Positions 41,586 to 51,489 are shown, counted from the stretch's first letter. The stretch is 64,000 bases of DNA from JBMYRH01 sp049602155 (GCA_049602155.1 JBMYRH010000009.1:1-64000); one strand, 5' to 3'. The notes: a model not told the origin generated them from the sequence alone. Numbers and translations are program-made.

Positions 41586-43004
41586 ATGTGTGGCTTCGTC
41601 GGGATAATCGGCCTTGAACCTGTCGCTCCAGGCCTCACTTTAGGCCTGCAGGCGATCCAGCATCGTGGTCAGGACGCTGCGGGTGTGGGGACCGCGCACG
41701 CGGGTCGCTTCCACGTTGTCAAAGCCTGCGGTTTGGTCACGACGGCGATTCAGGCCTCGGACATGGCTCGGCTTCCGGGCCAAGCGGGCATCTCTCATGT
41801 GCGCTACCCGACGGCGGGTGGTCAGTCGACCGCAGAGGACGCGCAGCCGTTTGTGACGCGTTCGCCTGGCATCGTCATGGCCCATAACGGCAACCTCACC
41901 AACGTTGAGGAGCTCACAGCGTTTCTGCGTGATGAGGGCGTCCATGTCCTCAGTCAGTGTGACGCTGAGCCGCTGCTCTTGACCTTGGCCGTGGCGCTGA
42001 ATCGGATCCGCACCAAAGGACATACCGCTGAGGACGTCGGGAGGGCCGTGAAGGAGGTCTACAGCCGTGTCCGCGGTGGCTACACGGTCGTCGCTGTGAT
42101 GGAGGTGGACGGACGTGAGACGCTCGTCGCCTTCCGAGACCCGCATGGCATCCGACCTGGGGTCTACGCACGGCGTGAGGACGGCTCGTGGATCGTCGCC
42201 TCAGAGTCCGTCACGCTCGATGTCCTGGACGCTCGGCCCGTCGCCCAATTGCCTGCTGGAGAGGTGATGCTCTTCCGCGCGAACGAGGCCCCGGTGAGGG
42301 TGCCTGTTCAGTCGTCGCAACCGACCCCTTGTGTGTTTGAGCGCATCTACTTTGCGCGGCCAGACAGTGTGATGGAGGACGGGCGCGTGAACCGTGCGCG
42401 ATGGCGGATGGGGCGACTCTTGGCCGAGGAGTGGACGGCACGAGGGCTGTCGGCGGAGCTCGTCGTGGCGGTGCCCGACACCTCGCGCCCTGCCGCGATG
42501 GCGATCGCAGAGGCGCTTGAGTTACCCAACCGCGAGGGCTTCATCAAGAACCGCTACAGCGGACGCACGTTCATCATGCCGGATCAGTCCACGCGTGAGG
42601 CCGCATTGCGCCTCAAGCTCAACCCGATCCGCGAGATGTTCGAGGGCAACAGTGTGCTCCTCGTCGACGACTCAATCGTGCGCGGCAGCACAATGAAGCG
42701 CATCGTCAGCTTGCTCAGGACGCTCAAGCCTGCCGAGATTCACCTCGCGATCTTCTCGCCCCCGGTGAAGCACCCATGCTTTTACGGGATCGACATGCCT
42801 TCTGCGGACGAGCTCATCGCGTCTCAGATGGACCAAGATGAGCTCGCGGTGCACCTCGGAGCCGACTCGGTGACCTACCTGTCTATCGACGGGCTCCGAG
42901 CGGTCAACGGAGAGCACATCTGTGATGCCTGCTTCACGGGGTCCTATGTGGTCCCCGTGAGTCAGGCTGAGCGTGACGCGATCAACGCAGCGCGGCGCCC
43001 CTAA
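41586..43004 (+). CDS. purF: Amidophosphoribosyltransferase
   Basis: 472 residues starting MCGFVGIIG, so Cys2 becomes the catalytic N-terminal nucleophile after Met removal; there is no propeptide as in the Bacillus enzyme. The glutaminase domain shows HVRYPTAGGQS, PFVTRSPGIVMAHNGNLTN and PHGIRPGVY. The PRPP-binding loop VLLVDDSIVRGSTMKRIV is intact. Near the C-terminus CDACF and upstream Cys (KHPCFYGIDMP) suggest the Fe-S-containing class. It makes phosphoribosylamine from PRPP and glutamine, the first step of purine synthesis. It converges with the MopE-like gene (4-bp overlap). Confidence 0.95.
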   Translation: MCGFVGIIGLEPVAPGLTLGLQAIQHRGQDAAGVGTAHAGRFHVVKACGLVTTAIQASDMARLPGQAGISHVRYPTAGGQSTAEDAQPFVTRSPGIVMAHNGNLTNVEELTAFLRDEGVHVLSQCDAEPLLLTLAVALNRIRTKGHTAEDVGRAVKEVYSRVRGGYTVVAVMEVDGRETLVAFRDPHGIRPGVYARREDGSWIVASESVTLDVLDARPVAQLPAGEVMLFRANEAPVRVPVQSSQPTPCVFERIYFARPDSVMEDGRVNRARWRMGRLLAEEWTARGLSAELVVAVPDTSRPAAMAIAEALELPNREGFIKNRYSGRTFIMPDQSTREAALRLKLNPIREMFEGNSVLLVDDSIVRGSTMKRIVSLLRTLKPAEIHLAIFSPPVKHPCFYGIDMPSADELIASQMDQDELAVHLGADSVTYLSIDGLRAVNGEHICDACFTGSYVVPVSQAERDAINAARRP

Positions 43005-46000
43005 GGAGCGTTTGGTCCGCCGTGAGCGCCCATGTCTGCGGCGCTCCCATCAGGGTCCTGCCCGGTGCCACTGTTGATACAGGGGCTCCCTGCCTGAAGC
43101 GTGAAGTCACCGTCGTCTGGGGCGGTGAACATTGGGTCTGCGCTGAGGTTTCCGTTGTCTCCCGTCGGGTCGTCAAACCCGATGAAGTCACCGTCTTCAT
43201 TACCCCAGATGTTGCTGTATTCGATGGACAAGCTCGCCATGTAGCTGTCGTCTGCTGCTGGAGGAATCAGGTAAATCGCTGGGCTGCCGTCATTGCCGCT
43301 CACGATGGTGTTCACGAGGCTGACGTAGGCATCCTCCTTCACTGTGACCGCAGAGCCTTCATCCGAGGCGTCGTTGCCATAGAAGACGGTGTTCTCGAGG
43401 GTCGCGGAGCCCAGTCGCATGTAGAGCCCGGCCCCGTCGTCGTTCGCCGTGTTATCCGAGAAGATAGCGTTGAACATCTCGAAGTCAGATGGGCACTCGT
43501 ATTGGCCACACTTCGTCTTGTTCGGGCTCTCCAAGACCTCTTCCACGGTCAACTTGTCATTGAAGGGGTGGACTTCACTGCAGACAGCACCTCCGTCGTT
43601 GTCGGAGTGATTTGCGGTGAACACCACGTTCTCAAACGTGACCAAGTGCTCGTTATTGTCGAGCTGCACGCCACCACCACAGGTGCTTGTGCTGTTGCCG
43701 ACAAAGGTGCTGTTGGAGATGCTGATGTCCTTCTCATTGCGCCAGACGTGGATGCCACCACCTCGGCCTGCGTAGTTGTTGATGAAGCTGCAGTCCGTGA
43801 CATCTGACCATTCGTTGTCGAGCGCCAGACCACCGCCGGGACCACCGGCAGAATTGTCTTGGAAGAGGTTGCGACGAATCGTGTTCTCAGAGTGAGAGAG
43901 CTTGAGCCCGCCACCATTGTCATTGCACTCATTGCCGATGAACTCGTTGTCCTCGATGACGGCGTTCTGCCCCACGTAGATGCGGAGACCACCCGCGTCA
44001 TCCGCGGCCTTGTTGTTCAAGAAGGTGTTGTCGTGGATCCAGGGTCCTCCTCGGTTGGCGAAGTAGCCCGCGCCGTCGTTGCCGCAGGTGTTGTCTTCGA
44101 TGAGGTTGCCGCCCCACTCCGGCGAATTCTGCAAGGAGAAGAGCGCACCGCCATTTCCAACCGCGTGGTTCTCCGCGATGTGGTTGTTCATGAACTTCTG
44201 CTTGCCGCCACTGCGAGAGAAGATCGCCCCGCCGCCCGAGTCCTTGTTGGAGTACTCTGCGGTCCACTCAGTGGCCTTGGCGAGGTTATCTCGAATGTCG
44301 TTGTCGGAGACCGTCAGGTTGCCGCCTTTGACGAACATGCCTCCGCCTTCGATCGCCTCACTGTCCTGAATAAGCCCGTTTGAGATCGTGCCGTTGCTGT
44401 TCTCCACATAGATGGCGCCACCTTGTGAGGTCGCGTACCCATTTTGGAAGGTCGTACCATCGATATCGAGGGTACAGTTACTCGCATAGAGCGCCCCACC
44501 CTGCGTGGCGACACCGCCATTGAGCGTGACGTTCTTGAGCACCAGCGTGCGGTTGAGGCAGTAGATGCTGCCCCCTTGCTGGCTGGCGCCTCCCTCCACG
44601 GTCAGGTTCTCAAGGATGAGGGTGTTCTGTGAGCCGCCGCTTCCTCCACTGATAGAGATGGCGGGCTCGCCCTCGATGTTCACCGGCGGTTGGAAGATCT
44701 GGACCAAGTCGCCGTTCTCGTACTCTGAGTCGCAGATGTGCGTGTGGTTCGGGAAGCTCTCGATGATCTCCCCGGCGTCATCTTTGATGACAGGCAATCC
44801 ATCCAAGCACTCTGCCGTTTGACCCTGCGGCTCGGGTGGTGGCCCTTGGTCGTCACCCACGATGACGGTCTGGTCTGCTCCGTCCCCCGAACCTTTGATC
44901 ACGGTGGTGCCGCTGCCGACAGCGACTGACTCCACGTAGGTCCCTGGGCAAAGCTGAATGACTTGGCCGTTGTCTGCCTGGTCGATGGCGCTCTGGATTG
45001 ACTCATAGTCTGCGTCGTCGATGCAGGCCTCGTACTCGTCGGTGTCGCCATCGCAGTCGTTGTCGATGCCATCATTGATCTCGTCAGCTCCGGGCAAGAC
45101 GTCCGAGTCGCTGTCGTCGCAGTCCCCGTCGTAGGGCGCAACGCCGTCGCCGTCCTCATCGACCTCGACGAGGTCTTCTTCCTCGTCGATATCACCGTCA
45201 CAGTCGTTGTCCTTTCCGTCAGGCCACTCCTCGTGACCCGGATGAACGTCGGCGTCGTTGTCGTCGCAGTCATTGACCTCGGCCCAGTACCCGTCGCCGT
45301 CCTCATCTGTGCCTACGAGCCCTTCATCGGTCTCACCGTCACAGTCGTTGTCTTTCCCATCGAGGATCTCTTCAGCCCCCGGGTAGCTGGTGTCGTCATC
45401 ATCATCGCAGTCGCCCCACTCGGCCCAGAAGCCGTCGCCGTCCGCGTCCGACGGCACTGTCTGGACACCCTCATCGACGTCGCCGTCGCAGTCGTTGTCC
45501 TTGCCGTCGTCGAGCTCCTCGGCACCCGGGTAGACGGTGTCGTCGTCGTCGTCACAGTCGCCTTCGTTGACCTGAACGCCGTCGTTGTCGTTGTCGTTGT
45601 CACCGCCCTGACCGCCGGTGCCCTCGTCAACGAGGCCGTCACAGTCGTTGTCTTTGCCGTCAGAGACCTCTTCGGCTCCTGGGAAGCTGTCTGCGTCCGA
45701 GTCGTCGCAGTCGCCCCACTCCGTCGTGAAGCCATCACCGTCGACGTCGCTGGTGCCGTTGCCCCCGTTGCCGCCTGTGCCTTCATCGACTTGACCGTCA
45801 CAGTCGTTGTCCTTGCCGTCCATGATCTCTTCAGCGCCAGCAAAGACGGTGTCATCACCATCGTCGCAGTCGCCTTGCTCGGCCGTGAACCCATCACCGT
45901 CGCCGTCGCCGGTCGGGCCGCCAGTACCCTCATCGATCAGGCCGTCACAGTCGTTGTCTTTGCCATCTGCGATCTCCTCCGCACCTTCGTAGACCGCGCT

Positions 46001-47086
46001 GTCGTTGTCGTCGCAGTCGCCTGTATCGGGTGTTGATCCGTCGTCGTCGTTATCTACGGTGCCGTTGCCGCCCGTGCCCTCGTCGACGAGGCCGTCACAG
46101 TCGTTGTCTTTTCCGTCCTCGATCTCCTCCGCGCCGGGGTAGACCGTGGCGTCGTCATCGTCGCAGTCGAACCATGGCGCCGAAAAGCCATCGCCATCCG
46201 CGTCAGCGCCGGTCGGGGCCGTGCCCTCATCGACGTCACCGTCACAGTCGTTATCTTTGCCGTCCTCAAGCTCCTCGGCGCCGACGTAGACGGTGTCGTC
46301 GTTGTCGTCACAGTCACCTTGCTGAGGGGTGAAGCCGTCGCCGTCATTGTCGCCGTCACCGTCTGGGCCGCCCGTGCCCTCGTCGACGAGGCCGTCACAG
46401 TCGTTGTCTTTTCCGTCCGCGACCTCTTCGGCGCCTGGGTACACCTCGGCATCACTGTCATCACAGTCGCCGGCGAGCTCGGAGGCGCCGTCGCCATCTT
46501 CGTCAGCGGCGGGAGAGCCCGTGCCCTCGTCGATGTCGCCGTCGCAGTCGTTGTCTTTGCCGTCTGCGATCTCCTCAGCGCCTTCGTAGATGGCGGGGTC
46601 GTTGTCATCGCAGTCGCCCCACTCGGCCCAAGAGCCATCCCCGTCTGCATCGGTGAGTGATTCGAAGTCGATCCCCTCGTCGACCTCGCCGTCGCAGTCG
46701 TTGTCCTCACCGTCAGGCAGCTCTTCAGCCCCCGGGTAGGTGTCAGGGTTCTCGTCGTCGCAGTCTCCCCAGTCTTCTAGGTAGCCATCCCCGTCTTTGT
46801 CCTCTTCAGGATCGGTGCCTGGGTCGGTGCCCGGATCAGTGCCCGGATCAGTGCCCGGATCAGTGCCCCGATCGGTCCCCGGGTTCGCTCCTGGTAGATC
46901 ACCAGGGTCGAAGCCCACTGTGCCATCGCGATCCGTCGGCGCGACGTTTGTCCCGCCGTTCGCCGCGTTGATGTCGTCGATTGAGTCACCACCCGTTGAT
47001 CCAGCGCCACAGCCTAGACCAACAAATAACCATGTCACCGCTACGGCATAGCGCACGCAACGCGTGAGGGCCCACGATACGTTCAT
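43001..47086 (-). CDS. MopE-like metal-binding repeat / beta-helix lipoprotein
   Basis: ATG 47086 with GGAGG upstream gives 1361 residues; a longer frame to 47164 has no signal. The signal ends at VGLGC (Cys26). After a (PGTD)n spacer come twelve copies of a motif with WGDCDD, YPGAEE and DGKDNDCDG..DEG, each with two Cys and many Asp, as in the copper-binding MopE/MopE-like family and other Ca-binding DxDxDG proteins. From about residue 730 to the end the sequence is a right-handed parallel beta-helix with Gly-Gly-Ala turns (GGAIYVENSNGTIS, GGGLKLSHSENTI). The repeats point to a calcium-rich surface protein; copper binding is not shown. Confidence 0.88.
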   Translation of the reverse strand: MNVSWALTRCVRYAVAVTWLFVGLGCGAGSTGGDSIDDINAANGGTNVAPTDRDGTVGFDPGDLPGANPGTDRGTDPGTDPGTDPGTDPGTDPEEDKDGDGYLEDWGDCDDENPDTYPGAEELPDGEDNDCDGEVDEGIDFESLTDADGDGSWAEWGDCDDNDPAIYEGAEEIADGKDNDCDGDIDEGTGSPAADEDGDGASELAGDCDDSDAEVYPGAEEVADGKDNDCDGLVDEGTGGPDGDGDNDGDGFTPQQGDCDDNDDTVYVGAEELEDGKDNDCDGDVDEGTAPTGADADGDGFSAPWFDCDDDDATVYPGAEEIEDGKDNDCDGLVDEGTGGNGTVDNDDDGSTPDTGDCDDNDSAVYEGAEEIADGKDNDCDGLIDEGTGGPTGDGDGDGFTAEQGDCDDGDDTVFAGAEEIMDGKDNDCDGQVDEGTGGNGGNGTSDVDGDGFTTEWGDCDDSDADSFPGAEEVSDGKDNDCDGLVDEGTGGQGGDNDNDNDGVQVNEGDCDDDDDTVYPGAEELDDGKDNDCDGDVDEGVQTVPSDADGDGFWAEWGDCDDDDDTSYPGAEEILDGKDNDCDGETDEGLVGTDEDGDGYWAEVNDCDDNDADVHPGHEEWPDGKDNDCDGDIDEEEDLVEVDEDGDGVAPYDGDCDDSDSDVLPGADEINDGIDNDCDGDTDEYEACIDDADYESIQSAIDQADNGQVIQLCPGTYVESVAVGSGTTVIKGSGDGADQTVIVGDDQGPPPEPQGQTAECLDGLPVIKDDAGEIIESFPNHTHICDSEYENGDLVQIFQPPVNIEGEPAISISGGSGGSQNTLILENLTVEGGASQQGGSIYCLNRTLVLKNVTLNGGVATQGGALYASNCTLDIDGTTFQNGYATSQGGAIYVENSNGTISNGLIQDSEAIEGGGMFVKGGNLTVSDNDIRDNLAKATEWTAEYSNKDSGGGAIFSRSGGKQKFMNNHIAENHAVGNGGALFSLQNSPEWGGNLIEDNTCGNDGAGYFANRGGPWIHDNTFLNNKAADDAGGLRIYVGQNAVIEDNEFIGNECNDNGGGLKLSHSENTIRRNLFQDNSAGGPGGGLALDNEWSDVTDCSFINNYAGRGGGIHVWRNEKDISISNSTFVGNSTSTCGGGVQLDNNEHLVTFENVVFTANHSDNDGGAVCSEVHPFNDKLTVEEVLESPNKTKCGQYECPSDFEMFNAIFSDNTANDDGAGLYMRLGSATLENTVFYGNDASDEGSAVTVKEDAYVSLVNTIVSGNDGSPAIYLIPPAADDSYMASLSIEYSNIWGNEDGDFIGFDDPTGDNGNLSADPMFTAPDDGDFTLQAGSPCINSGTGQDPDGSAADMGAHGGPNAP
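45030..46790 (-). repeat. Twelve tandem about 150-bp MopE-type coding repeats
   Basis: The stretch encodes twelve related units of about 45-55 residues, each with an acidic DxDGDG loop, CDD and DNDCDG. Codon-level variation between copies shows long divergence rather than recent duplication. It could look like a spaced repeat array, but every copy keeps the frame. Confidence 0.9.
46797..46890 (-). repeat. 12-bp tandem repeat encoding GTDP
   Basis: Six or seven copies of a unit close to GGATCAGTGCCC (plus strand) encode a Gly-Thr-Asp-Pro spacer between the lipid anchor and the first metal-binding repeat. Confidence 0.85.
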
Positions 47087-47376
47087 AGTATCCACCTCCG
47101 AAGGGTCAGTGTAACCATTTCGCGCCGTAAATGGCAGCCCGGGGTCATGAAGGGTGAACCGCACGCGGTTGGTTGGACGGATAACGCGACCATGTCCATG
47201 CGCGAATCGTGAGTTTAACCGCGATAATCAGAGGCTTTTGTCACCAATGAGGTGGGTTGAGGTCGTCCCTGAGATCATGGACGCATCTGACTGAGGTGCT
47301 CAGCCCCGAGCGCTCTTCAGCGATCGCGGACGACGTTTGGCTTTGGAGGCGTTGGCCTCCCTACTCGAGGCGCGCC

Positions 47377-49467
47377 TCAGGCGCGCCGCGTCGCCTTGGA
47401 GATGGGGGTCAGTTCCGACTTACCTTTTAAAGGAATCGGATCCATCGCCTCGAAGCGCACCGATGCGACGTCGCCGGCTCCGTCGCGGGTCGTGTCACTG
47501 AGGATGACCTCGCTGCGCCCTGCCGCCGAACACAGCCGGGCTGCTAAGTTCACGGCGTCGCCAATTACGGTGTAGTCCATGCGCGTCTCGGCGCCCATCG
47601 CGCCGACGATGACGTCGCCCGTGTTGACGCCGACCCCGACCGCGATGTTACTGGTCTCGTGTCCCCGTGCTTCGCTTAGTCGGTTGACAACCTCGGTGAT
47701 CGCGACGGCGGCTTGGACGGCCCGCAGCTCTTGGTCGACCCCATCAAAGCGAGCCATCAACTCGTCTCCTACGAACTTATCGATGTCGCCACCGTGAGCG
47801 AGCACGACCTCAGCTTGCACTTGAAGGTAGGCGTTGAGCATCTCGACGACCTCCTCTGGCTCACGGGTCTCGGAGAACGCTGTAAACCCTCGGATGTCAC
47901 TGAAGAGCATCGTCACGCGTCGTCTTCGACCGACGCGCTGAATGCCTTCGATGGTCTCGACCGTTCGGAAGGTCTCGTCGGAGACAAACTTAGCGAGCTC
48001 GAGCCGCTGTCTCAGGCCTCGCGTCATCTCGTTGATTTGATCCGCGAGGCGACCCATTTCATCCCTGCGGTTGAGGTCGACTGAGGCGTCCAGTTGACCA
48101 TCGGCGACGGCATCAGCTACCTCGCCGATGAGCTTTACGGGCCTCAGCACGGTCCAGCGGAGGCCGATAAACAAGAGCATCAAGACGACCAAGACGGTCA
48201 CACTGGAGACCAGCAACGACTCTTGTTTGCGTGCCTCAACTTCGACGGTCTCGGCGTGGGTGTCGAGGGTGACTGAGATCGCTCCTCGGAGGGCCTGGTC
48301 TGTGCCATGACACGACTGACAACGAGGCTCGTTGTGCATGGGGGTGATGAAGTGAAACGAGTTGTTCGCCTCATCGATGGCGACTTGGGGGCTCTTACTC
48401 TCCAAGGTCTGTGCAACGAGCGCGGGGGGCGTCGGTGTGCGGAAGGCGTCGTGGTAGAGGCGCCCATTGGCTTCATGGACTGTGAGCGCGGAGGTGAGCC
48501 CCGTGCGACCGACGTCATCCACGAAGCCGACCACGAGGCGACCCAACCCCGCCAACATCACGTGCTGCAACGAGGTGGTGACGGCGTGTCGCAACGTTTC
48601 GGATGCATCCAGCTTCCCGACATCGAAGCTCAGCGCCATCGCGCCTCGAATTGCTTCGTCCTCCTCATGACACCCCTGACAACGAGGCTCCATGGGCAGT
48701 GGGATGATGTGAGTCGAGCGCGTATCGTTCACCCGTGTGAAGGGGGTCTCTTGGGTCAGCGCGGTGGTCGTCGTCTCGGGGTCTAAGGAGACCGACCCTC
48801 CGGTGAAGTAGGCGTCACCCTCGTTGTCTACGACGGTCACACCTTCGAGGCCTGGCGTGCTCGTGACGAGCGCCTCGAAGTAGTCGTCGAGGTCTTCGTC
48901 TTTGCGGCCCGTCATGATCTGCACGAAGGCTGATCGCGCGATGGTCGAGAGCGCGGCGAGGGAGGGTTCGCTCCCGTCGATGTGGATCGTTGAGGACGCG
49001 GAGCTGAGGCTCAAGACACCTCGGAGTTTCCCTTCTTCATGACACGACTGGCACCGTTGCTCATTCGGGATTGGGTACGCGTTTACGTCGTCGTGCGAGG
49101 AGTCTCTCAGGGTGGTGATGACGTTACGGACGTGCTCAGGCAGGTCGTTCATATCCGGAGGAGGCGGGCGCTTCCCGAAGACCTCTTCGCCGTTGGGGTC
49201 GTAAACGTGAATGTCAGCGAGGGCCAAGCGGTGTGTCGCCTCTTGTAAGAACTCCGAGACCGCGAGGCCGTCTCCTCGAAGCATCGAGTTCCTGACGCCC
49301 GTCGCGAGGCTCTCAGCGATCGCCTGAGCGCCTTGCTCGTGGAGGCGGGTCATCGTCTCAAGTTGGCGCTGGGTCGTGAGCCACGAAGAGCCCGCAAATC
49401 CACACAGCACTGCGACCAGCACAATGACCGAGATCTTCACGATCAGAAATCGCCTTAGGATCTGCAT
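47377..49467 (-). CDS. Adenylate cyclase with three periplasmic CxxCH sensor modules
   Basis: ATG 49467 (GAGG upstream) gives 696 residues; TTG 49506 is an in-frame alternative without a ribosome-binding site. TM1 is at 8-30 and TM2 at 418-437. The periplasmic part between them contains three CxxCH sites (Cys139, 263, 383; spacing 124 and 120), each in the context RCQ.CH....LRG.., followed by a strand. This is the pattern of heme-c PAS-like sensor domains, repeated three times. A HAMP linker (440-492) leads to a class III cyclase domain (about 515-670): metal Asp in FSDIRGFT and VGDELMARF, Lys before it (DKFVGDE) and Asp in DYTVIGDAVNLAARL, the adenylate-cyclase pair, with Asn/Arg of NLAAR. 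Heme attachment needs a cytochrome-c maturation system. Confidence 0.88.
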   Translation of the reverse strand: MQILRRFLIVKISVIVLVAVLCGFAGSSWLTTQRQLETMTRLHEQGAQAIAESLATGVRNSMLRGDGLAVSEFLQEATHRLALADIHVYDPNGEEVFGKRPPPPDMNDLPEHVRNVITTLRDSSHDDVNAYPIPNEQRCQSCHEEGKLRGVLSLSSASSTIHIDGSEPSLAALSTIARSAFVQIMTGRKDEDLDDYFEALVTSTPGLEGVTVVDNEGDAYFTGGSVSLDPETTTTALTQETPFTRVNDTRSTHIIPLPMEPRCQGCHEEDEAIRGAMALSFDVGKLDASETLRHAVTTSLQHVMLAGLGRLVVGFVDDVGRTGLTSALTVHEANGRLYHDAFRTPTPPALVAQTLESKSPQVAIDEANNSFHFITPMHNEPRCQSCHGTDQALRGAISVTLDTHAETVEVEARKQESLLVSSVTVLVVLMLLFIGLRWTVLRPVKLIGEVADAVADGQLDASVDLNRRDEMGRLADQINEMTRGLRQRLELAKFVSDETFRTVETIEGIQRVGRRRRVTMLFSDIRGFTAFSETREPEEVVEMLNAYLQVQAEVVLAHGGDIDKFVGDELMARFDGVDQELRAVQAAVAITEVVNRLSEARGHETSNIAVGVGVNTGDVIVGAMGAETRMDYTVIGDAVNLAARLCSAAGRSEVILSDTTRDGAGDVASVRFEAMDPIPLKGKSELTPISKATRRA

Positions 49468-49618
49468 AAGGCCTCGATCGTACTGGCGGAATTGACTGGG
49501 CGTCAACGAACCGAGAGTTTTGAGCCACGCGATGGCTCATGAGAGCTACAGCGAATTGCCAGCGGCGGTGACGCGCTGGTAAGGGAAGATCCGGTGGGCA
49601 TCAGGCAGGAGGTTGAGC

Positions 49619-50449
49619 ATGAACACGCGGAGTTTGGTTGTTGCGGTGTCGATCTGTGCGATGGGCGCTTGTGGTCAGAGTCAACTGGACGGCAAGCCCA
49701 CGGCGACGGTTGAGGCGGTGACCCCCAAGCCCTCTGCTCCGACTCAAGCGCCTGGAGTGAAGAAGACGACACCTGGGCCCCAGCCGACTGCGGAGAAGGC
49801 GGGCGCAGAGAAGCCGGCCGCCGCGCCGACCCCTGCCGCGAAGGAGGGCGTCGCCCTGCCACAAGGTGCCACTGCGACGGCTGCAGAGAAGCCGAATCCG
49901 GCACAGGACGCCAAGGCGCCGATCCCGAAGGAGGACACTGAGCGGGACCTCGTCCTCGATGCCCGCCGCAGCAGTGTGTCCTTCGTGGGGCGCAAGCTGT
50001 CTGCGGATCACGAAGGAGGGTTCGGGGAGCTCTCCGGCACAGCCAAGCTCGTCGGTTACACCCCCAAGGCGTTGAAGGTGACGATTCAGACGACGTCGGT
50101 GTCGTCCGATCATCCGAAGCTCACGAACCACCTAAAGAGCCCCGATTTCTTCAACACCGAGAAGTACCCAACGGCGCGCTTCACGTCGACGAAGATTCGA
50201 CCCGGGGGCGAGGGCGTAGCGACACACACGATCACGGGTGAGCTCTCGATGCTGGCCGTCACGAAGCGGATCACATTTCCGGCCACCATCGTCGTTACGG
50301 ACGCGGGTGCCACGGGGTTGGCGGAGTTCAAGATCAACCGGAAGGACTTTGGGATCGTGTACCCCGGGCGACCTGATGACCTCATCACCGATGAGGTCCT
50401 CTTGAAGCTCAACCTCGCCTACCTCGACAAGCGTTACGTACGCCGGTAG
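49619..50449 (+). CDS. YceI-family lipoprotein
   Basis: ATG 49619 follows AGGAGG by 6 bp; TTG 49613 overlaps the ribosome-binding site. 276 residues: lipobox MGAC (Cys18), an Ala/Pro/Lys-rich linker to about 105, then the YceI beta-barrel (LDARRSSVSFVGRKLSADHE, FNTEKYPTARFTSTKIRP, GELSMLAVTKRITFPATI). YceI lipocalin-like domains bind polyprenyl or lipid molecules in the periplasm. The lipid anchor plus long linker sets this copy apart from the soluble E. coli protein. Confidence 0.88.
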   Translation: MNTRSLVVAVSICAMGACGQSQLDGKPTATVEAVTPKPSAPTQAPGVKKTTPGPQPTAEKAGAEKPAAAPTPAAKEGVALPQGATATAAEKPNPAQDAKAPIPKEDTERDLVLDARRSSVSFVGRKLSADHEGGFGELSGTAKLVGYTPKALKVTIQTTSVSSDHPKLTNHLKSPDFFNTEKYPTARFTSTKIRPGGEGVATHTITGELSMLAVTKRITFPATIVVTDAGATGLAEFKINRKDFGIVYPGRPDDLITDEVLLKLNLAYLDKRYVRR

Positions 50450-50563
50450 TGCCGCCGAGGCCGCACCGACAGCGCGGGGGTTCCCCTGGGCGGGTTGCGC
50501 TGCGCGGTCTCCGCGGCTGATACTCTTGCGTAGCGACTCCACGCTTTCTTCTCAGGAGCGCTC

Positions 50564-51370
50564 GTGTCAGAGCAGACGCCCACCCGCGGTCTCGCCATCA
50601 GCCTCAAGGCCCCCAGCGACTTGGTTGACCCTCCGAGTGACGCGCGGACCACCACGTCGGGCCTCACGCTCAAGGTCTTGATTTGGGGCAACACTGAGGA
50701 TTACCCGGGGCCCTCGGACAAGGTCACTGTTCACTACGCCGGCTGGACGAAGGATGGTGTGCTGTTCGATAGCTCAATCAAGCGTCGGACGCCGTCGAAA
50801 TTTGGGGTGAATCAGGTGATCAAGGGCTGGTCTGAGGGGCTACAGCTCATGAGCGTAGGGCAACGGAATCGTCTCTGGATTCCCTCCGAACTCGCCTACG
50901 GGGATCGGCCGAAGAAGGGGCTCCCCGCGGGTGATCTGGTTTTTGATGTCCAGCTCTTAGCGCTCACTCCGGTCATCAACGAGATCGCGCCAGACGACCT
51001 CACAAGCCCCCCTGCGGACGCGGTCAAGACGGAGTCGCGCTTGATGTACAAGGTGCTGTACCCAGGGAGCAGCCCTCTGCGACCGGGACCGCACGACTTG
51101 GTGAAGGTCCACTACACTGGGTGGACCTCTGACGGCTCTGTCTTTGACAGCACGCACGCTCAGGGACGCCCTTCAGTCCTCGAGGTCAATAAGCTGATTC
51201 CCGGGTGGCAAGAGGCGATTCAGCTGATGACGAAGGGCCAGCGGAATCGCATTTGGATCCCCTCCTACTTGGCCTACGGGAGTCGCCCTTCGATCCCTGG
51301 CGCCCCTGCAGGGATGCTGTGCATGGATGTTGAACTCATCGATGTTGGTCGCCGGCGTCCGCAGCGCTGA
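50564..51370 (+). CDS. Tandem FKBP-type peptidyl-prolyl isomerase
   Basis: 268 residues from GTG 50564 (AGGAG upstream). Two FKBP domains, about 40-127 and 165-262: VTVHYAGWTKDGVLFDSS, GQRNRLWIPSELAYGDRP, then VKVHYTGWTSDGSVFDST and GQRNRIWIPSYLAYGSRP. Core residues for prolyl isomerisation (Tyr, Phe/Asp of FDSS, Ile-Pro, Ala-Tyr-Gly) are kept in both. There is no signal peptide, so a cytoplasmic folding factor, unlike the exported FKBPs of many Gram-negatives. Confidence 0.9.
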   Translation: MSEQTPTRGLAISLKAPSDLVDPPSDARTTTSGLTLKVLIWGNTEDYPGPSDKVTVHYAGWTKDGVLFDSSIKRRTPSKFGVNQVIKGWSEGLQLMSVGQRNRLWIPSELAYGDRPKKGLPAGDLVFDVQLLALTPVINEIAPDDLTSPPADAVKTESRLMYKVLYPGSSPLRPGPHDLVKVHYTGWTSDGSVFDSTHAQGRPSVLEVNKLIPGWQEAIQLMTKGQRNRIWIPSYLAYGSRPSIPGAPAGMLCMDVELIDVGRRRPQR

Positions 51371-51489
51371 ATTCACTTTGATTCAGGGTGCTGATCGGGC
51401 GAGAGATAGAATGCACCTCACGAAACAATGGTGTCCGCGCTCCCTTTTGGGTAGGGTCACGCCACCTCTTCACTTTGGATGCACTCTTC

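Noticed and set aside
43022..46660. Several long forward frames rich in Val/Asp or Arg/Ser over the MopE-like gene
   Set aside because: They are by-products of the repetitive Asp/Gly codons on the other strand, with no start signal or family features.
45030..46790. Regularly spaced repeats that resemble a CRISPR-like array
   Set aside because: The units are about 130-160 bp, diverged and in one continuous reading frame; no cas genes are nearby.
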